This document shows positions 15,175-23,535 of a stretch of 64,000 nt of DNA, one piece after another. The notes below the pieces were generated by a model that worked only from the letters and a program-made list of their open reading frames with translations, made no database searches and was not told the origin of the DNA. Source of the DNA: Streptomyces chartreusis NRRL 3882. GTDB lineage: Bacteria; Actinomycetota; Actinomycetes; Streptomycetales; Streptomycetaceae. The stretch covers positions 5,130,001 to 5,194,000 of the forward strand of contig NZ_LT963352.1 of assembly GCF_900236475.1 (NCBI RefSeq), in the 5' to 3' direction. Numbering within the stretch: the first letter of the stretch is position 1; every line of letters begins with the position of its first letter. The translations under genes and the position numbers were made by a program.

Positions 15175-16362
15175 ATGCGCAGTTACCGCGAACTGTTCCG
15201 TACCCCCGAGTTCACCCCGTTCTTCCTGGCCGCGTCGGCGCAGACGGTCGCCCAGACGATGGGCGGACTGGCGCTGGGCACCCTGGTGTACCGGGCGACC
15301 GAGTCACCGCTGCTGTCCGCGGTGAGCATGTTCGGCTCGTCGCTGGTGCAGGTCCTGGGCGCGACGCTCCTGCTCTCGGCGGCCGACCGCCTGCCCCCGC
15401 GCGCGGCCCTCACCGCCCTGCCCCTCCTCTTCGCGGCGGGCACGGCGGCCCTGGCCCTGCCCGGCCTGCCGATCTGGTCCCTCTTCGCGATCGTCCTGGC
15501 CATGGGGCTGGCGAAGTCGGTGGGCGGGGGAGTGCGCTGGGGCCTGCTGAACGAGATCCTCTCCAAGGACGGCTATCTGCTGGGCCGCTCGGTCTTCAAC
15601 ATGATGAGCGGCCTGATGCAGATCGCCGGATACGCGACCGGCGGCGCGCTCGTGGCCCTGCTGTCCCCGCGGATCTCCCTGCTGGCGGCAGCCGCCCTCT
15701 ATGGTCTGGCGGCCGTGGTCGTCCGCCTCGGCCTGACCAGCCGCCCGCCCCGTACGGCCGGGCGCCCCTCGGTGTCGGCGACGTGGCGGGCCAACGCCCT
15801 GCTCTGGTCGTCCACACCCCGCCGCCAGGTCTATCTCGCCCTCTGGATCCCCAACGGCCTGGTCGTCGGCTGCGAGTCGCTCTACGTCTCCTACGCCCCC
15901 GGCTCCGCCGGCACCCTGTTCGCCTGCGCCGCCCTGGGCATGCTGGCCGGGGACGTACTGGTGGGCCGCCTGGTCCCACCGCGACTGCGCCCCCGCCTGG
16001 GTTTCCCGCTCCTGCTGCTCCTGGCCGCCCCGTACGTGCCCTTCCTGCTCCGGCCCCCGCTGCCGCTCGCGGCGGTCGCCGTCACACTGGCCTCGGTCGG
16101 CTTCGGCGCGAGCCTCGTCCAGCAGGAGCGCCTGGTGGACCTCACGCCCGACGCCCTCACGGGCCACGCCCTGGGGCTGCACTCGGCCGGCATGCTCACG
16201 ATGCAGGGCGTGGCCGCGGCCCTCGCGGGCTCGGTGGCCCAACTGACCTCCCCGGCGGGGGCGATGACGGCGATGGCGACGGTGTCGGCCGGGGTGACGC
16301 TGGCGCTGATGGCGGCGGGGAGGCGGGAGCGGCGGATGATGGCCCCGGTGCCAGGACAGTGA
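15175..16362 (+). CDS. MFS transporter (probable drug exporter)
   Basis: A 395-aa protein with about 12 membrane segments. It begins MRSYRELFRTPEFTPFFLA, the usual opening of small actinobacterial MFS proteins, and contains a first-loop AADRLPPRAALTAL motif and LLGRSVFNMMSGLMQIAGYA in the middle. It probably extrudes a small molecule. The substrate is unknown, but the divergent DUF5937/ArsR regulator suggests induction by it. The ribosome-binding site is weak. Confidence 0.85.
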   Translation: MRSYRELFRTPEFTPFFLAASAQTVAQTMGGLALGTLVYRATESPLLSAVSMFGSSLVQVLGATLLLSAADRLPPRAALTALPLLFAAGTAALALPGLPIWSLFAIVLAMGLAKSVGGGVRWGLLNEILSKDGYLLGRSVFNMMSGLMQIAGYATGGALVALLSPRISLLAAAALYGLAAVVVRLGLTSRPPRTAGRPSVSATWRANALLWSSTPRRQVYLALWIPNGLVVGCESLYVSYAPGSAGTLFACAALGMLAGDVLVGRLVPPRLRPRLGFPLLLLLAAPYVPFLLRPPLPLAAVAVTLASVGFGASLVQQERLVDLTPDALTGHALGLHSAGMLTMQGVAAALAGSVAQLTSPAGAMTAMATVSAGVTLALMAAGRRERRMMAPVPGQ

Positions 16363-16382
16363 GCTTCCCTCAGGACAGGTCG

Positions 16383-16856
16383 CTACTCGGCTCCGGACAC
16401 CTGCCCGGCCTCCACGAACACCTCGGGAACCTCGTTGTCGGCCACGACACGCGACAGCAGTACGGCCAGCCGCTCCCGCTCGGCGCCGCTGAGCCCCGAG
16501 GGCAGGACCTCCATCCGGCGGCAGGTCTCGGCGTAGAACTTCTCGGCGAGCGCGGCGCCCTTCTCCGTCAGCCCGACCCGCACGGCCCGCCCGTCGCGCG
16601 GGTCGGCCTCCCGCCGCACCAGTCCGCGCCGCACCGTCCGGTCCACGAGCCCGGTCAGGCTCGACTTCGCCAGCCCGAGCGTCTCCCCGAGCTCCCCCAT
16701 CCCGTACGGCTGCGGCATCAGCACGCACAGCAGCTGTCCCTGCTGCGGTGTCAGCCCGTACGTCCGGCTGGCCTCCGCGTACACACCGTCCACCAGGAAC
16801 GCCGCCCGTACGAGCGCGGCGACCACCCCCACCTGCCCGGTTGCCCCTTTCCCCAT
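16383..16856 (-). CDS. MarR-family transcriptional regulator
   Basis: A 157-aa winged-helix protein. It has LTPQQGQLLCVLMPQPYGMG, the recognition region LGLAKSSLTGLVDRTVRRGL, and the wing VRREADPRDGRAVRVGLTEKG, all in the classical MarR arrangement. These dimeric repressors respond to phenolic or oxidative ligands. It is convergent with the MFS gene, 20 bp away, so it does not share its promoter. The target is unknown. Confidence 0.92.
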   Translation of the reverse strand: MGKGATGQVGVVAALVRAAFLVDGVYAEASRTYGLTPQQGQLLCVLMPQPYGMGELGETLGLAKSSLTGLVDRTVRRGLVRREADPRDGRAVRVGLTEKGAALAEKFYAETCRRMEVLPSGLSGAERERLAVLLSRVVADNEVPEVFVEAGQVSGAE

Positions 16857-16892
16857 CCGCTCAGGGTACCGACCGGTCAGTCCCCGCGCGGG

Positions 16893-17591
16893 TCACTCCT
16901 CGTCCGGGGCACTCTCGTCCGGGGCCCCGCCCTCGATGAGCCGTTCCGCGATGTCGTCGGCCCACTCCTGGGCCCAGCGGCGCAGTGCGGCGACGGACTC
17001 GGCGTCGAGGCCGTGCGCGGTGAACGCGCTGTCGTCGATCCAGTCCGTGCCGGTCAGCCGGGCCTGGAGGTCGGTGAGGTCGAAGGGCTCCGGCGCGTGA
17101 CGGCGGCCCAGTTCCTCCAGTTCCGGGTGGCTCCAGCGGGCCGAGGCGGCGTGTACGTCGACCAGGTCGCGGGCGAGTCCGCGGTCGGCCAGGTCCCGCA
17201 CCCGGGTGCCGACGAGGTCGTCGAGGGAGAGCGCCCGCCCGAGCCCGGTCGCCACGGACGGGCGCCACAGCACCTCCTTGTGGACGCCGACCCCGTACTC
17301 CGCACCGGTCGCCGCGTCGGTGACGAGGAACTGGGCGGTCAGCGGATCGCTCTCCAGCGTCTGCACGAGCCAGCCGCGCGCCACCAGCCCCGTCCGGACG
17401 GTGTCGGCGATGCCGTCCATCCCGGCGGAGTGCTCGGTGGCGACGTCCACGTCCCGGCCGCCCCGCGACACCAGCCCGTGGGCCAGCACGGCGTACCCGC
17501 CCGCGAGGACGAGGCCGTACGCCTCACCCACCGCGAGAAGATCATTGATGAGCCGCCGGACCGGCTCGGGGGCGGCGGGTGGTGCAGACAT
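16893..17591 (-). CDS. Nucleotidyltransferase-fold protein (AbiEii-like)
   Basis: A 232-aa protein with the minimal nucleotidyltransferase signature GGYAVLAHGLVSRGGRDVDV near residue 26: a GG pair followed by a D-x-D metal site. AbiEii/AbiGii toxins and related stand-alone NTases share this core, but no antitoxin-like partner gene is adjacent, so a housekeeping or orphan role is possible. The start ATG at 17591 has AGGA upstream. The C-terminus is acidic. Confidence 0.7.
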   Translation of the reverse strand: MSAPPAAPEPVRRLINDLLAVGEAYGLVLAGGYAVLAHGLVSRGGRDVDVATEHSAGMDGIADTVRTGLVARGWLVQTLESDPLTAQFLVTDAATGAEYGVGVHKEVLWRPSVATGLGRALSLDDLVGTRVRDLADRGLARDLVDVHAASARWSHPELEELGRRHAPEPFDLTDLQARLTGTDWIDDSAFTAHGLDAESVAALRRWAQEWADDIAERLIEGGAPDESAPDEE

Positions 17592-17640
17592 GTCCTGATT
17601 ATCGCGCGGGGGATCATCACGGGCGCGGTCGCATCGATGC

Positions 17641-18435
17641 CTACGGCTTGCGGCCGACGCCGCAGTACGCGTCCACACCGGCGGCGTCGGCGTCGGCGGG
17701 CTCCGGCCGCCACTCCGGTACCCGCACCACTCCCGGCTCCACCAGCTCCAGCCCGTCGAAGAAACCGGTGATCTCGGCAACCGGACGGACGTGATACGGC
17801 ACGGCCCCACTCGCGTTGTAGGCCTCCGACGCGGCGATCATGCCCTCACTCGTTGCGGTGCTGTCGCTGATCACCAGGTGGCTGCCGGCCGGCAGGCCGG
17901 CCATGAGCCGGCGCACGAGCTCGCGCGCCTGCTCGTGGTCGGCGACGTGCCCCAGCGTGTTGAGGATCATCAGGCCGACCGGCCGGGACAGGTCGAGCGT
18001 GCCCGCGGCGGCCTTCAGGACCGCCTCCGGGTCGTACAGGTCGGCGTCCAGATAGGCGGTCCTGCCCTCGGGCGTGCTGGTGAGCAGGGCGTTCGCGTGG
18101 GCCAGCACGATCGGGTCGTTGTCGACGTACACGATCCGGGAGTCCGGTGCCACGCGCTGGGCGACCTCGTGCGTGTTGTCGGCGGTCGGCAGCCCGGTGC
18201 CGATGTCGAGGAACTGCCGAACGCCCTGCTCTACGGCCAGATACCGGACGGCCCGTCCCAGGAACCGGCGGCTCGTGACCGCCACGTCGACCAGGCCCGG
18301 GAAGATCGACTTGATCTGGTCGCCGATCTCGCGGTCGACCTCGTAGTTGTCCTTGCCGCCGACGAAGTAGTTCCAGAAGCGGGCCGAGTGCGGCTTGGAC
18401 GTGTCGATACGGGCACGCAGGCTGTCGTCGGGCAT
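17641..18435 (-). CDS. SAM-dependent methyltransferase, DUF574 family
   Basis: A 264-aa protein with the hallmarks of the actinobacterial S-adenosylmethionine methyltransferase family PF04672. It has TSKPHSARFWNYFVGGKDNY at the N-terminus, the SAM-binding QFLDIGTGLPTADNTHEVAQ, and VYVDNDPIVLAHANALL for the adenosine-binding acid. Many Streptomyces encode dozens of such proteins with unknown acceptors, several under developmental control. The start ATG has GGAGG upstream. Confidence 0.93.
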   Translation of the reverse strand: MPDDSLRARIDTSKPHSARFWNYFVGGKDNYEVDREIGDQIKSIFPGLVDVAVTSRRFLGRAVRYLAVEQGVRQFLDIGTGLPTADNTHEVAQRVAPDSRIVYVDNDPIVLAHANALLTSTPEGRTAYLDADLYDPEAVLKAAAGTLDLSRPVGLMILNTLGHVADHEQARELVRRLMAGLPAGSHLVISDSTATSEGMIAASEAYNASGAVPYHVRPVAEITGFFDGLELVEPGVVRVPEWRPEPADADAAGVDAYCGVGRKP

Positions 18436-18571
18436 GGCGGGGCCTCCTGGGGGTGGGAAAGGGGGACCGGTCCACCAACCTAGGTGAACTCCCTGGTGGG
18501 ATACGGATGTTGTCCGGCCCCGTCACCGGTCACCGTGGGGTTTCGGCCACGCGGAAGCGAGCCGCCGCCCG

Positions 18572-19066
18572 TCACACCCCGCCGGAGGCGAAACCGCCCA
18601 GGCGCCGGCCGCCGGCCCCGCCGCCGTTCCCGTGCCGTCGCGTCGCCAGCCAGACGCCGCGCCCCAGCGCCCACAGGACGAGCCCGGCGGCGACCGGCGT
18701 ACCGAAGATGAGCAGCAGTCCGGCACCGATGTTGGCCCCGACGACCCCCGCGGTCAGGATCCGCCACCCCACACCGGCCATGAGCCCGACGACCACCAGC
18801 GGCCCGAGGACTCCCCACCAGCGCCGGTCCATCGCCCCGCGCCGCGCACCCCGTACGAGCACCGTGGCGCCGAGCCCCGCCAGCACCAGCGCGAGCCCGC
18901 CGACGCCGGCGGCCACACCGTCCCCGATGTCCCACGGCTGGTACGCGTAGTCGAGCTCGCTCGCCGGCAGCCCGTCGTGGTTCTGCTGTCCCATCAGCCC
19001 CCAGGCTGCGACAGGCACCCCGAGGACGAGCGCGACCCCGGCCGAAAGCATTCCCCGTTTCTTCAT
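18572..19066 (-). CDS. Small membrane protein, four predicted helices
   Basis: A 164-aa protein (start MKKRGMLSAGVALVLGV). The helices are the N-terminal one, GDGVAAGVGGLALVLAGLGATVLV, WWGVLGPLVVVGLMAGVGW and VVGANIGAGLLLIFGTPVAAGLVL. A basic, Gly-rich tail follows. The family is not recognised and no catalytic motif is seen. The start was set at the Lys/Arg-rich n-region, 14 codons inside the longest frame. Confidence 0.65.
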   Translation of the reverse strand: MKKRGMLSAGVALVLGVPVAAWGLMGQQNHDGLPASELDYAYQPWDIGDGVAAGVGGLALVLAGLGATVLVRGARRGAMDRRWWGVLGPLVVVGLMAGVGWRILTAGVVGANIGAGLLLIFGTPVAAGLVLWALGRGVWLATRRHGNGGGAGGRRLGGFASGGV

Positions 19067-19128
19067 ACGGCCATGGTCACGCCGGTGGGGCGGGGCCGTC
19101 ATGAGCACGCGTACTCAAGTACGCCGGC

Positions 19129-19692
19129 CTACTCGCCTCCCGGCCCGAGGGGCGCGGCGGGCAGTCCGAAGTGCTCGGCGATGATGCGGATCGTGTGGGT
19201 GCCGTCCGGGTTGAACTCCGGGTCGGTGTCGTACCGGGTGGTGCGCCCGACGATCCCCTGCTCCAGGAACTGCCGTATGAACAGGTCGGCCTGGCTGCCG
19301 AAGCGGCGGGACTCGCGACGCGCACCGACGTTGAAGAGGGAGACGGCGAAGCCGCCGCGGCTGTAGGCGAACTGGTAGGGATGGTCGGCGCAGTGCGGTA
19401 CCGCGTACCGGTCGCCGCACGAGCAGGCGGGCGTGGACGCCAGGAACACCATGTCGACGTTCCGCTGGTCACGCACGCGGTCCTGGTACCGGAAGCCGGT
19501 GATGTACTGGCCGAGCTGCTGGACGGCGCCGCCGTCCGGGGTGGTGTCGGGGTGGTGCGTCAGCCAGGCCCACCCGTCCGCCGTGCCGGAGGTCGTGGGC
19601 GGCAGGCCCGCCTCGCTGAAGAAGCCGGTGACGTCGGCCAGGGGGATCCCCCGGCAGAACGTGAGGAACGTGTCCGGGGCGAGCCAGGTCAC
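19129..19692 (-). CDS. Hypothetical protein, probable DUF6461-like, second of a coupled pair
   Basis: A 187-aa soluble protein containing FLTFCRGIPLADVTGFFSEA, DGWAWLTHH and a CSCGDRYAVPHC cysteine/histidine cluster that could bind metal. The C-terminus (ADLFIRQFLEQGIVG ... IRIIAEHFGLPAAPL) parallels the end of the upstream protein (NRIVRAIAGFFALPSPPL), so the two are likely paralogues. Its ATG overlaps the stop of the upstream gene by four bases, implying coupled expression. The family name is tentative and the function unknown. Confidence 0.6.
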   Translation of the reverse strand: MTWLAPDTFLTFCRGIPLADVTGFFSEAGLPPTTSGTADGWAWLTHHPDTTPDGGAVQQLGQYITGFRYQDRVRDQRNVDMVFLASTPACSCGDRYAVPHCADHPYQFAYSRGGFAVSLFNVGARRESRRFGSQADLFIRQFLEQGIVGRTTRYDTDPEFNPDGTHTIRIIAEHFGLPAAPLGPGGE

Positions 19693-20249
19693 CGGTCCGT
19701 CACCTCCGTCGACAGCGGCGGCGAGGGCAGCGCGAAGAAGCCGGCGATCGCCCGGACGATGCGGTTGTGGTCCTCGTAGTGGTGGTCGAAGCAGTCGTGC
19801 CCGCCCTCATCCGCCTCCCGGCACCCGGCGTCGGGTCCGATCAGCCTCGCGGCCAGCAGCTCGGCGGACAGGTGGTCGGGGTTGTCCCCCGGCCGCTGCG
19901 TCAGGTCCTCGAAGCTGAACCAGGTGATCAGCCGCCCGTCCCGGTAGTACTCGAAATGCGGCGCGTGCGCCTTCGCACTGCACGGCTCGGTCACGAAGAC
20001 CACGAGCTCGGCGCCTGCGCAGATCTGCCCGTAGGGCACGGGGTCGAAGTCCTCGATCTCGGCGTTGAGCATGTCGTGGACGACCCACACCCACCCGTTG
20101 CCCGCCCCGCTCACCAACGGCTCCCGCCGCAGTCCGCGCAACCCCTCGGCGAGCGTGTCCGGCTCCATCCCGCGAGCGAACACGAGATTCACCTCGTCGT
20201 GCCAACCGGATTCCAGGACCGGGCTGGACACATGCATCCATTCAGGCAT
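19689..20249 (-). CDS. Hypothetical protein, probable DUF6461-like, first of a coupled pair
   Basis: A 186-aa protein starting MPEWMHVSSPVLESGWHDE. It shares with its downstream neighbour the pattern N-terminal domain, VFARGMEPDTLAEGL, Trp-rich GNGWVWVVHD, then a C-terminal helix ending FFALPSPPL. It also has an acidic His/Cys-containing stretch (CREADEGGHDCFDHHY). No enzymatic motif is seen. Such SMI1/DUF6461-type proteins occur as immunity-like or orphan genes in Streptomyces; here there is no toxin neighbour. Confidence 0.6.
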   Translation of the reverse strand: MPEWMHVSSPVLESGWHDEVNLVFARGMEPDTLAEGLRGLRREPLVSGAGNGWVWVVHDMLNAEIEDFDPVPYGQICAGAELVVFVTEPCSAKAHAPHFEYYRDGRLITWFSFEDLTQRPGDNPDHLSAELLAARLIGPDAGCREADEGGHDCFDHHYEDHNRIVRAIAGFFALPSPPLSTEVTDR

Positions 20250-20338
20250 GCGGCGAATCGTAGGAGCAGGCACTGACAACGGGCCGTCCGGTCCCGCCCG
20301 GGTGGCGCGATGGCGCTGGAGGCCATCGCGCCGTTCGC

Positions 20339-21046
20339 TCAGCCGGGAGCCACCGCGCGGCCCGTCTGCGGCGAGATCATGCCCGCGCACAGGCCCCGGG
20401 ACGCCAGCCCCTGGGCTATGCGGGGGATCGCCGCGAGGGTGTTGGCGGACCAGTCGTGCATGAGGATGGTCTGGCCGTTGGTGAGGCGGCCGGCGGCCTG
20501 GACGATCGCGTCCGTGCTCGCGCCGTTCCAGTCCCGGGAGTCGACGTCCCAGATGATCTGGGTCAGGCCGTGGCGGGCCGCGACCGACTTGACCGTCGCG
20601 TTCGTCTCGCCGTACGGGGGGCGGAAGAGTTTCGGTGTGCCGCCTCCCGCGTTGGCGATGGCCTGCTGGGTCCGGGAGATCTCCGCGTCGATCTGGGCCT
20701 GGCTCAGGCCGGTCAGGTGCGGGTGGGTGTAGCTGTGGTTGCCGATCCACATGCCGGCGGACACCTGGGCCCGCACCAGGGACGGGTTGGCGGCGGCGTT
20801 CTGGCCCTGGTTGAACATCGTGGCCCGCAGCCCGTTCCGGCGGAGTACGTCGAGCAGTGCGGTCGTGCTGCCCGACGGGCCGTCGTCGAAGGTGAGGCCG
20901 ACGTATCCGGTGCAGGCGGCGGCCCGGGACGGGGTGGCGGTGGCGGCTGTCGTGGTGGTGGCCGTGAGCGTGGCGGCGGCGGCCGTCGCGAGGACGGTCA
21001 GCCTCGTGAGCCGGGCGCGGAACGCGGACCGTGGTGTGGTTCCCAT
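20339..21046 (-). CDS. Secreted polysaccharide deacetylase (CE4, acetylxylan esterase type)
   Basis: A 235-aa exported NodB-homology enzyme. A signal peptide (TVLATAAAATLTATTTTAA) precedes the five CE4 motifs: TFDDGP, NHSYTHP with both metal His, RPPYGE, DVDSRDW and ILMHDW. It starts 2 nt after the xylanase stop, so it is co-translated with it. In S. lividans the CE4 enzyme AxeA is encoded just downstream of xylanase XlnB; this arrangement supports acetylxylan as substrate rather than chitin or peptidoglycan. There is no carbohydrate-binding module at the C-terminus. Confidence 0.92.
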   Translation of the reverse strand: MGTTPRSAFRARLTRLTVLATAAAATLTATTTTAATATPSRAAACTGYVGLTFDDGPSGSTTALLDVLRRNGLRATMFNQGQNAAANPSLVRAQVSAGMWIGNHSYTHPHLTGLSQAQIDAEISRTQQAIANAGGGTPKLFRPPYGETNATVKSVAARHGLTQIIWDVDSRDWNGASTDAIVQAAGRLTNGQTILMHDWSANTLAAIPRIAQGLASRGLCAGMISPQTGRAVAPG

Positions 21047-21048
21047 CG

Positions 21049-21723
21049 TCAGCGCACCGTGATGCTGGAGCTGCCGCTGCTCTGGTAACCCTCCGTCGCC
21101 ATGATCATGTAGTACTTGAAGCTGCCCATGGGCATGCCGGCCCGGGCCCAGGCGTCGAAGTGGTTGCCGGCCGTGATGGTGCCGCCCGTCCTCTTGGACT
21201 GCCGGACGCTCCAGTACTGGTCGAAGGTCCGTACGCCCTCGACGGACGGGGCGTTGTACCGCGTCGTCTTGTAGATGTCGTACGTACCGCCGTCGCTGGT
21301 GACGGTGCCCTTGTACTGGCCCGTGGGCCGGTACGTGCCCCAGTTGTCGACGATGTAGTACTCGACCAGCGGGTTCGCCGTCCAGCCGTAGAGGGTCAGG
21401 TAGGCGTTGCCGGACGGGTTGAACGTGCCGGAGTAGGTCACGCTGCGGCGGGCCCCGGTGCTCCAGCCCTTGCCGGCGACGAAGTTCCCGGTGTTCCGCC
21501 AGGAGGTGCTGTAACTGCCGCCCGCGGACAGGGTCATGGACACCGTGCCCGGAGCGTCCGTCCAGAACGAGTAGTAGTAGCCGTTGTCGGTGCCCGTCTG
21601 GTTCCTGGTGATGACGGTGTCGGCGTGAGCGGTGCCCGGCATGGTGAGGGCCGCGGCCGCGACCAGCAGCATCGTGCAGACGCTGCTGATGAGCAGCCGT
21701 AAGCGCCCGGATGACTTGTTCAT
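21049..21723 (-). CDS. Secreted endo-1,4-beta-xylanase, GH11
   Basis: A 224-aa enzyme. The signal peptide starts MNKSSGRLRLLISSVCTMLL and ends near AHADT; the GH11 jelly-roll follows. The catalytic nucleophile is in NPLVEYYIVDNWGTY and the acid/base Glu in MIMATEGYQSSGSS. NAYLTLYGWTANP is also typical. It hydrolyses xylan to oligosaccharides outside the cell. The protein ends directly after the catalytic domain, with no xylan-binding module. The ATG at 21723 has GAGGAAG upstream. It forms a two-gene operon with the CE4 esterase. Confidence 0.95.
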   Translation of the reverse strand: MNKSSGRLRLLISSVCTMLLVAAAALTMPGTAHADTVITRNQTGTDNGYYYSFWTDAPGTVSMTLSAGGSYSTSWRNTGNFVAGKGWSTGARRSVTYSGTFNPSGNAYLTLYGWTANPLVEYYIVDNWGTYRPTGQYKGTVTSDGGTYDIYKTTRYNAPSVEGVRTFDQYWSVRQSKRTGGTITAGNHFDAWARAGMPMGSFKYYMIMATEGYQSSGSSSITVR

Positions 21724-21797
21724 GGGGTGCTTCCTCCATGTCCTCGTGGGGTGGGTCGATGGGGGAGCTCTGTCATCCGGGAGTGTTGGCCGGGCCC

Positions 21798-21839
21798 TGT
21801 CAAGTGTCAATAGTTTCGGCAGGAGTTACGAAATGTTCG
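21798..21839. promoter_or_regulatory. Promoter/operator region of the xylanase operon
   Basis: Reading on the minus strand, two TTGACA hexamers lie at 21810-21805 and 21803-21798 (no convincing -10 box found). Upstream of them, CGAA-ATG-TTCG (21829-21839) and the wider TTTCG-N10-CGAAA (21814-21833) form inverted repeats. CGAA-n-TTCG-type sites are known targets of LacI-family xylan/xylobiose regulators in Streptomyces, so substrate induction is likely. Confidence 0.5.
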
Positions 21840-21921
21840 GGGCCGTCTGCGTCCTGGTTACTGTGGATTCGGGCGGTTCGCAGGGCGCTTGATGGCCATG
21901 GACGGGCAAGTCCTGGGAACC

Positions 21922-21951
21922 ATCCTGCCCTTGCCGTGGGGAGGGCAGGAT
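21922..21951. terminator. Hairpin terminator after the FAD monooxygenase
   Basis: ATCCTGCCCT (21922-21931) pairs with AGGGCAGGAT (21942-21951) around a 10-nt loop. It lies downstream (minus strand) of the monooxygenase stop and upstream of the xylanase promoter, insulating the two. Confidence 0.7.
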
Positions 21952-21984
21952 TCCGTTCCTCGAATGTTTCGAAGGATTTCCGGA

Positions 21985-23238
21985 TCAAGCGGGCACCACG
22001 CTGCGCCCCGTCTCGTGGGCGTAGAGCGCCGCCCGGTCGTGCAGGGCCGCGTGGACCGCCATGTGGGCGTCCCTGCGGCGCTGCGCGGGGCCGTCGGGGA
22101 GGTGCAGGATGCCCGCGTTGCCGCGGGAGCCGCGCTGGACCTCGGCGGTGCGCGGGATGCGCAGGGACTCGTAGCGGGACAGGCGTTCCGGGATCGCCCG
22201 GACCGGCGCGTCCGCCAGGCAGGCGGCCAGGTCCATCGCGTCCTCGATCGCCTGGTTGGCGCCCTGGGCCATGAACGGGAGCATGGGGTGGGCCGCGTCG
22301 CCGAGGAGGGTGATGCGGTTCGTGGACCAGGTGCGCAGCGGCGGCCGGTCGTGCAGGGCCCACTGGTGGGTCGACTCGACCGCCTTGACCATGTCGCCGA
22401 CCAGGCCCGCCCAGGTGCCGAAGACCGCACGCAGCTCGTCCGGGTCGCCGGGCCGGGACCAGGACTCGCGGGGCGGTGCGTCGGACGGCAGCGGCACGGT
22501 CGCGGCGTAGCTGAGGTACGCGCCGGACGCGACGGGATAGCACACGAAGTGCCCGCCCGGGCCGAGCCACAGCCGCACCAGTCGCTCGCGGGCCTCGGCC
22601 GGCAGCGCGTCCACCGGGACCAGGCCCCGGTAGATGCCGAGGCCCGAGTAGACCGGCTCGTCGCGGCGCAGCGTCTCGCGGACCGTGGAGTGGATGCCGT
22701 CCGCGCCGACCACCACGTCCGCCTCGCGGACCGTGCCGTCGTCGAAGGTGAGCCGGACGCCCGTCCCGTCCGGGAGTTCGCGCGCCGAGTTCAGCCGCTG
22801 GCCGAGGCCCAGACGCTCACGGTCGATCAGGGAGAGCAGAGCGTCGTGCAGATGCGCCCGGTGGATCGTCAGGTACGGCGCCGCGAACACGCGCTCGCAC
22901 TCCGCGCCGAGCGGCGTGCGCGCGATGGGCCGCCCGTTCCAGCCGCGTACCTCCATCGCCTCGATCCGCACCGCGTGCTCCTCCAGCGCCGGGCCCAGGC
23001 CGAGACGCAGCAGGGGCCGGATCGCGTTCGGGGAGAGCTGGACGCCGGCGCCCACCTCGGCCAGTTCGCGGGCCTGTTCGTGGATCACGTACGGCGTGCC
23101 GTTCGCGGTCAGCGCGCCCGCCAGGGTCAGTCCGCCGATGCCCGCGCCGACGACGGCGACCGCCGGCCGCTCCACGCCGGCCGGGCCCGCGGAGTTCCCG
23201 GGCTGCCGCCGCCCTTCTGTGTCTTCGCCCAACAGCAC
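21985..23238 (-). CDS. FAD-dependent aromatic-ring monooxygenase
   Basis: A 417-aa class A flavoprotein monooxygenase. It shows the ADP-binding VAVVGAGIGGLTLAG, the DG motif VVGADGIHSTVRE, and the ribityl-binding LLGDAAHPMLPFMAQGANQ. Similar enzymes (salicylate or 6-hydroxynicotinate hydroxylase type) hydroxylate aromatic acids with NAD(P)H and O2. The start GTG at 23238 has an imperfect GGAAGG; an in-frame GTG at 23280 is also possible. It is divergent from the ABC exporter genes. Whether it tailors the nearby biosynthetic product is unknown. Confidence 0.85.
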   Translation of the reverse strand: MLLGEDTEGRRQPGNSAGPAGVERPAVAVVGAGIGGLTLAGALTANGTPYVIHEQARELAEVGAGVQLSPNAIRPLLRLGLGPALEEHAVRIEAMEVRGWNGRPIARTPLGAECERVFAAPYLTIHRAHLHDALLSLIDRERLGLGQRLNSARELPDGTGVRLTFDDGTVREADVVVGADGIHSTVRETLRRDEPVYSGLGIYRGLVPVDALPAEARERLVRLWLGPGGHFVCYPVASGAYLSYAATVPLPSDAPPRESWSRPGDPDELRAVFGTWAGLVGDMVKAVESTHQWALHDRPPLRTWSTNRITLLGDAAHPMLPFMAQGANQAIEDAMDLAACLADAPVRAIPERLSRYESLRIPRTAEVQRGSRGNAGILHLPDGPAQRRRDAHMAVHAALHDRAALYAHETGRSVVPA

Positions 23239-23535
23239 CTCAGGGACCGCCTTCCGGGTCTTCGCGCCACATCCGTGCACCGTCGCGGTGCGAGCTCTCG
23301 CGTGGACGCACTGTCATCGGTCGTGTCCCGAGCATGTGGCGCCCGCCACCGGGCGGCAACGTCCCGCCCCGCCGTGCTGACAACTGTCGCCGCTTGCGTG
23401 ACGGACGTCATCGAAACCCCCGTCACACCTGCTGCCGCACCCCCGCCCGGCCCTAACTTCCAGGAGGAGACGACCCGTTACGCACGACACCTGGAGGCAC
23501 GCCGTGACACGCGAACGACGAGTGGAGCGACCGCG

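Noticed and set aside
16893..17591. Type IV toxin-antitoxin (AbiE) system
   Set aside because: Only the nucleotidyltransferase-like gene is present; no AbiEi-type antitoxin gene lies next to it.
14241..17771. A 1176-residue open frame on the plus strand
   Set aside because: It runs antisense or out of frame through five well-supported genes (ArsR, MFS, MarR, nucleotidyltransferase), has Arg/Pro/Gly shadow composition and no domain similarity.
23450..23520. Start of the ABC ATPase at the GTG at 23504
   Set aside because: It is out of frame with the Walker motifs; the in-frame GTG at 23536 with a GGAG upstream fits.
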